A stretch of 64,000 nucleotides of DNA from Hymenopus coronatus (lineage: Eukaryota; Arthropoda; Insecta; Mantodea; Hymenopodidae): positions 84,302,827-84,366,826 of the forward strand of contig CM060892.1 in the NCBI GenBank assembly GCA_030762935.1. The letters are read 5' to 3'. The notes below the pieces were generated by a model. That model was given only the letters and a program-made list of their open reading frames with translations, had not been told where the DNA came from and ran no database searches. Shown here piece after piece: positions 59,361-64,000 of the stretch. The position numbers were made by a program, and so were the translations under genes. The stretch's first letter is position 1; each line of letters starts with the position of its first letter.

Positions 59361-59411
59361 ATTTTCAATAATTATATGGTATTTCAATAATTATATGGTA
59401 TTTCAATAATT
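59361..59411. repeat. 19-base tandem repeat, about 2.5 units
   Basis: tttcaataattatatggta repeats with a period of 19. Confidence 0.9.
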
Positions 59412-59552
59412 GGGGTAGACTATGGAATTTGAGGAGTGGAGCAATTTTTTTTTCCCGTCCGCATTCACCTTTGGAACGTACTACCTATTGCAGCGTTGTT
59501 AACTCGTATACTTGTTTCATTGGGTTTCCACATATTTGTAATTTTGTCATTA

Positions 59553-59553
59553 T

Positions 59554-59590
<37 letters not shown>

Positions 59591-59716
59591 CCAGTCCCTG
59601 GTGAGAATAGGGAATATTGGGCCAGAGAAAAATCACTAGTCCCTAGCTGGTAATCGAACCCGGGACCCCTCGTACAGCAGGCAGGATTTCTACCAACTGA
59701 GTTACGGGGCAACCAG
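59553..59716 (-). mobile_element. tRNA-derived SINE, family E
   Basis: Minus-strand head: A box TAACTCAGTTGG (complement of 59,694-59,705) and B box GGTTCGATTACC (complement of 59,649-59,660). A short body follows and then a (TG)n tail (the CA run at 59,556-59,589 on plus). The T-arm pairing is imperfect and the acceptor arm does not close, so it is not a tRNA gene. Confidence 0.7.
59556..59589. repeat. (CA)n microsatellite at SINE E tail
   Basis: Seventeen CA units. Confidence 0.95.
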
Positions 59717-60500
59717 AATAGTTTTATAGGCACGCAAAAATAGGATTTTAATCATATATGGCCAACGGTATTGAACATCCGATTTCAAATCAACATCCTC
59801 TTACTTTCTAAACCTATTGAAGTAATTTTGGATAACCCTCTAGAGTTGGCTTTCTGATAATAAATTCCACCGACTAGATGCTCTATAAGTATTAGTTTTT
59901 CAAAAGGGCATACTGAATGGAGATAGACATTTCAGAAAACAAATAATGGGTTGTATGACATTTTGTTTAAAAGTACTAAACATACACATTTTTCAGTCTA
60001 TGTATTTTCACTGCAGCCTATGTAACCTGAATTTAAATAAACTATTTTTATACTAGTTCCCTTAAACTGTCGACAAGCAAAGTGTCAACTTATTGTCCTA
60101 AGTCCTAAATCAAATTCTGAAGTGCGACATATCACAGTCGTGTGATATAACACTGTTTCGAAGATTCTTGACAAATGATGCGGTGGGAAGGGGTGGACAT
60201 GCTTGGTGTCTCTCACGCAAGTAGGTGCAAAGTATAATATACACTCCCCTTATCCCTTTAGTCCTGCTCTAACAACTTAGCCATTTTCCCTTACCTCACT
60301 TGCCCTCTTCTTCTCACTGAGTTATTAGCTTAAAGTTGTTAGCAGGAAGAGCTTTGCTCACTACGAGTGTCTAACATTACTCTAAACAAAATTAAACTTC
60401 AGGGCGCTATTACCAATAATCAGGCCAAGCCCGCCAGACCGCTGCATTCCCCACCTCTGTACATTACAAGCATCATGAGTGGTGCGCATTGTTCTAGGGT
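59717..60500. other. No recognisable feature
   Basis: No repeats shared within the window, no coding signal. Confidence 0.35.
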
Positions 60501-60626
60501 GAGACGTGGTGAGTGCCCCGAGACGCTTTCGGCTGGTTAGTGAGCACGGGTAAATCCGCGAGAAAAGCGGATAGGTACCGTGGTGATTTGCCCCCGCCCG
60601 AGTACACTCGGGCGACTAGTTCCTAC

Positions 60627-60653
60627 TCCTGGCTCCTGGCTCCTGGCTCCTGG
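60627..60653. repeat. Four tandem CTCCTGG heptamers
   Basis: Exact 7-base units within the GC-rich block. Confidence 0.9.
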
Positions 60654-60709
60654 TTAGTGAGGTTCACACAGCCTATTTTCCCTCAAGCAGCTCCTCAATT
60701 GATACTCGT

Positions 60710-60737
<28 letters not shown>
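60710..60737. repeat. (GA)n microsatellite
   Basis: About 13 GA units. Confidence 0.95.
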
Positions 60738-60741
<4 letters not shown>

Positions 60742-60863
60742 TATCTCGCGAGACGGAGCACAGCCCGGACCAGGCCTCGCAGAGGAACAAAATCTCAACA
60801 CCGTTACCGGGAATCGAACCCGGGCTTCCCGCTTGGTAAGCAGCTGCGCTACCACCGGCTAAC

Positions 60864-61332
60864 ATACCAATTTGCTAGAGTTATTCCTCGGCATATTTGA
60901 CATTCCGGATGATTGAACAGCTTGGAATACAACTAAGTTTGAAAAAAAAAATGATTCTGAAAATGTGTATGTACTAATCATATACAATTAAAAAGTAATA
61001 CACCTCTGCGAGAAAAGGTCCTGAGATACTAGTTCAACTTTATCTCCCAACTAAGGAAGTCAGAGTAGAAATATATGTTTTAGCAACTGTTTCTGTAGGT
61101 AAGTAAACAAATTCAAACGGATACATTTCAAAATATTGCATACATCACTTAACAGTTTGAGAAATTTAATTTTTAATTGGTAAAGTCAGGAAAAATTATT
61201 ACATGTGAATTAACCCATCTGTGTACAAATGGAGGAATGAGAGAGGAAGTGTTTAAAAAGAAGAATATTTCTGAAGATTAAGACATTTTATAGCGCGGAA
61301 ACGCCGATATTGTAACAATGAGAGGAGAAACC
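60864..61332. other. No recognisable feature
   Basis: AT-rich spacer up to the mariner target site. Confidence 0.35.
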
Positions 61333-62473
61333 TACGAGGGTCGGTTGATATGAATGAAAACAGAATTTAATTTTTTTTTTTTTTTTGTTTTGTTTTGTTT
61401 TGTTGTATGAACATAATATCCAGAAAGACTATCACATTTGTCATATCGGTGTTCTAATTTAATTAAACCATCTCTGTAGTGCAATTGATCAAAGTCCTCA
61501 AAATAGCTGTTTACCGCATCAATGATCTCGTTGCTGTGAAATCTTCATCCTCCAAGACTTTTTTTTGAGGTTTGGGAATAGGTGGTAGTCATTGGGTGCT
61601 AGATCTGGCGAATAGGGTGGATGTTCAAGCCATTCCAACTTTAATTCGCACGTTTTCCCCATTGTAAGGACTGAATGATGCGCCAGAGCATTGTCGTGAT
61701 GAAACAAGATTTTTTTTCGTTTTTTTTTTTTTTGCCAAATGAGGTCTTTTTCTTTTCAGCTTATCACCCAAACATTGCAGTAAGCTTGCATAGTAGTCAC
61801 CAGTAATAGTGTGTAGTGATGTATCCAAGTTTCATCCATGGTAATAACCCATCTCAAAATTTCACTGGGATTTTTACGGTAGAGCTCCACAGAAACAGTT
61901 TTTCTTTGCAGCTTTTGATCAGGTGTCAACAAACACGACACCCATCTTGCACAGACCTTGTGAAAGCCCAAAGCATTACTTAAAATATTACCTGCACATT
62001 CTTTTGATATGTTTACAACCTCTGCTATCCAAGCAACTTTAATCTGCGGTCTTCCAGTACTAAACGATGAATTTTTTTTCAATGATCTCTGGAGTTGTCA
62101 CTTCTACAGGGCTTCCAGAGCGAGGCTCATAACTAGTGCTCGTATGTCCCATTTTAAAACCTGCAACCCATCTTTTAATGATTGAATATGAAGGGTCTTT
62201 CAACGTAATTTCCATTACTGCTTGATTTCTTTTGGCGTTAAGCCTTTCAAATGGAAGTATTTAATTACTGCTCGTTTTTTTTCAAATCCTCCATTTTCGT
62301 GAAAACTCTAAAGTTGTCTTGTTTAAAATGCTGTCATTTGAAAACTAAACAAGCTATTGATCTGTAACTATGGATTCAAGCTAGTCTAGTGTTAAACTAT
62401 ACATGCTATCATCTTACTGGCCTACTGGCGCCATATCTGTGTGAGGCCCGGGACTTATCAGCCGACCCTCGTA
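61333..62473 (-). mobile_element. Mariner family element 2 (both ends, inactive)
   Basis: The element is 61,335-62,471 (1,137 bases), flanked by TA on both sides. Terminal repeats CGAGGGTCGGTTGATA (61,335-61,350) and the complement at 62,456-62,471 differ at one of 16 bases. It is shorter than intact mariners (about 1.3 kb) owing to an internal deletion. Half of a sister copy lies at 50.8-51.2 kb. Confidence 0.93.
61400..62294 (-). pseudogene. Mariner transposase pseudogene, second family
   Basis: Minus-strand reading begins MEDL and continues, after a frameshift in an A run, AVIKYFHLKGLTPKEI and WVAGFKMGHTS (DNA-binding region). EPRSGSPVEVTTPEIIEK, GFHKVCARWVSCLLTPDQK and the first catalytic Asp in TMDETWIHHYT follow. 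About 70 codons are deleted between YT and TGDYYASLL. An A/T run at 61,710-61,738 lies just before the second Asp (FHHDNALAHHS). The third Asp is in PYSPDLAPNDYHLF. The C-terminal part is shifted into another frame. Similarity is to mariners with PRSGRPVEVTTPE-type linkers. It cannot be functional. Confidence 0.92.
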
Positions 62474-62761
62474 TATGCATTTGGGACCTAAATATAGAGA
62501 GTAGTATAGCATACAAAATCGATATTCGAATTAACAAAGACTGGCAAAGAAATATGAAATTGACAAGCAACGGTGAAAATAGTTTCTAGCAGCAGATGCA
62601 AGGGATAATGTCCACACTGAAAAAACACTTAATATGAACGATTCATGAGCGGAAAAAAGGACGAAAGTAGCGCTGCACCCCTAAAGTGTTGTTGCAACAT
62701 GTTACATGATATAGTGATAATGCGTAGTATATAATGCGTTTTAGTTATCAGAAACTTAAAA
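62474..62761. other. No recognisable feature
   Basis: Short AT-rich spacer. Confidence 0.35.
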
Positions 62762-63600
62762 TATCTTATGTGTTCCATCTTACGCCTTTCTCTACACCAC
62801 TAACAATTTGTTCTTAAAAAGCATATTCTTCTATCTACTTTAGGACCATCGAGATAAAGATTAGCAGATATTTTCTTAATTATTTGCTTCCTTGTAAGAA
62901 GGGAAATAATGGAATTCACTAGGCTAAAACGAGTGTCAAATCATTTAAAAGCTAGTTGCCATGTGATTGAACCCGTCTCTCTCTATGCAAGGCCAGGATT
63001 TTACAACTTTCCATGTGAGAAAAGCTCAACTATTGGAAATCTGAAAACAATAACAAGGAATATCTCAGAAATAGTAAATTGCACAAAAAACGTATATGAC
63101 ATAAATTGTGTGTTTTAACGTGATCTACATTTTTTGTGTAGTAAGTTTCTGTCTATCTCTTACGGTCTACAGTTACGCAAAATTCATTCAGAATAAGGAG
63201 GTCTTTAGAGGCTATTCCCAGAAAATTCGAGATATACATTTTATTTGCCATATAATATATGGTATTTTGATCAAAATTGTTAGAGCCATTTTTGAGAAAA
63301 TCAAAATTTCGAAATTATTTTCATTTAAACGGCAGTTTAGGGTGGGAGGATCTTTCTCAAAATCTTCGTCCCGTATCTCTGGAAGATGCTAAACTTAAAT
63401 ACCAAGTTTGGTATTTTACCAAATTTTCGTTTTTGAGTTATGTTCAGACAGACGGACATTCACACACACTGACCTTTTTCCCCAAAATGATTTTTTTATA
63501 CAGGGTACCCTAAAGCGTGTATTCCAGGTGAAATCTGGGTATCAAAATTTTGGGTGGAATGCAATACCTTTTCTATACACTCTGTGTAGTGAAAATAGTA
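62762..63600 (+). mobile_element. Element H copy 37 (near complete)
   Basis: From ATCTTATGTGTTCCATCTTACG to a shortened hairpin end (ctatacactctgtgtagtga). The internal palindrome reads ttaaataccaagtttggtat ttta, one base off. The frame coding NLRPVSLEDAKLKYQVWYF, also seen in other copies, is open here. Confidence 0.85.
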
Positions 63601-64000
63601 ATAGATCATGGACCAGGAGGACTAAAGGTGTCAGGAACTAGTATTGTACTCTCCACAGAAAAGAAATACCTAAAATTAAATGTTATGGTTTAATGTTCTT
63701 AAGATCGGAATAAGCGCCCTTTAGTTTCCTCTTGAGATGTGTTAACTCTGCGAATGATATGCAGACTCCAAGGCTAAAATGTAAATATTATTTATCTCAC
63801 ACGTTCTCCCTTCCCGCTGGCAGTAATTACCATTACAGCAGGGGCCATGTGTTATGACTGATGACTCGATTATGAAACACTCTGGGAATTGCCCGCAGGG
63901 AAACTTTATCTGTATGTATCGTGGCAGAGTGCTGCTGGAAAATCGAGAAACAGCTTTTCCTGTCAGCTAATTACGGAGGGAAAAGTACCAAAATGATTTG
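63601..64000. other. No recognisable feature
   Basis: Less AT-rich near the window edge (63,800-64,000). No gene or repeat could be assigned. Confidence 0.35.

Larger units (their letters stand above)
60501..60863 (-). mobile_element. tRNA-derived SINE, family F, with GA tract and 7-base repeats
   Basis: The minus-strand tRNA-like head is at about 60,803-60,863: TGGTAGCGCAGC as A box, GGTTCGATTCC as perfect B box (complement of 60,810-60,820) and a five-pair CCCGG/CCGGG T stem. GC-rich sequence follows, then a GA tract (60,710-60,737) and four CTCCTGG units (60,627-60,653). Where the element ends is uncertain. The GC-rich block 60,500-60,800 is unlike its surroundings and may be a separate feature. 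Confidence 0.6.

Noticed and set aside
1..64000. CRISPR array or bacterial operon
   Set aside because: No regular short repeats with unique spacers; the repeats are dispersed transposons and microsatellites, and coding content is eukaryotic transposon debris.

Overview
This looks like repeat-dominated nuclear DNA from an animal, most likely an arthropod. The reasons are its AT-rich composition, many microsatellites, mariner and Tc1-like transposons, a Penelope-like element, a CR1/jockey-like LINE and several tRNA-derived SINE families. I found no intact host gene, no genuine tRNA or rRNA gene and no bacterial-type operon. Species cannot be read from this window. Nearly all open frames are chance frames inside repeats (for example HTHTHT, YYYYY or RRRRR runs) or fragments of dead transposons.

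The dominant component is one short interspersed family, here called element H (my provisional name). It is about 0.8-0.9 kb long, and I count nearly 40 full or partial segments in both orientations, adding up to roughly a third of the window. In forward orientation (+) it starts TCTGATGTGTTCC, has ACTTTCTCTAC about 20 bases in, a perfect internal palindrome (TTAAATACCAA / TTGGTATTTAA), a CA-rich tract, and ends in a 40-base hairpin closing with GTAGAGAAAGTAAAA. Offset inverted repeats, a 3'-terminal hairpin, an internal microsatellite, lack of coding capacity and head-to-tail arrays best match non-autonomous Helitron2/Helentron elements of the DINE-1 type. That class assignment is inference; the family itself is read directly from the sequence.

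Layout. 0-12 kb: H copies (three in tandem at 1.2-2.9 kb) separated by a long stretch without recognisable features at 3.8-9.5 kb, which holds a short SINE with perfect 13-base target duplications. 12-15.8 kb: a 196-base tandem duplication and SINEs of families C and D. 15.8-19.4 kb: one H inserted into another, a block with four copies of a GGTAATGTCGGATA motif, and a SINE-in-SINE-in-SINE stack. 20.5-25 kb: a head-to-tail H array and a complete but dead 1.3 kb mariner. 28.3-30 kb: a dead LINE reverse transcriptase (minus). 30-45 kb: many H copies, SINEs A2, B and C, and an internally deleted mariner. 45.5-48.6 kb: Penelope endonuclease and reverse transcriptase remnants. 49-58 kb: H copies, half of a second mariner family and a Tc1-like remnant. 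59.5-64 kb: two further SINE types, a complete dead mariner of the second family and a last H copy.

Nothing here is a gene network. The biology is transposon turnover: autonomous machinery (LINE, PLE, mariner, Tc1) is present only as corpses, while non-autonomous families (H, SINEs) make up the bulk.
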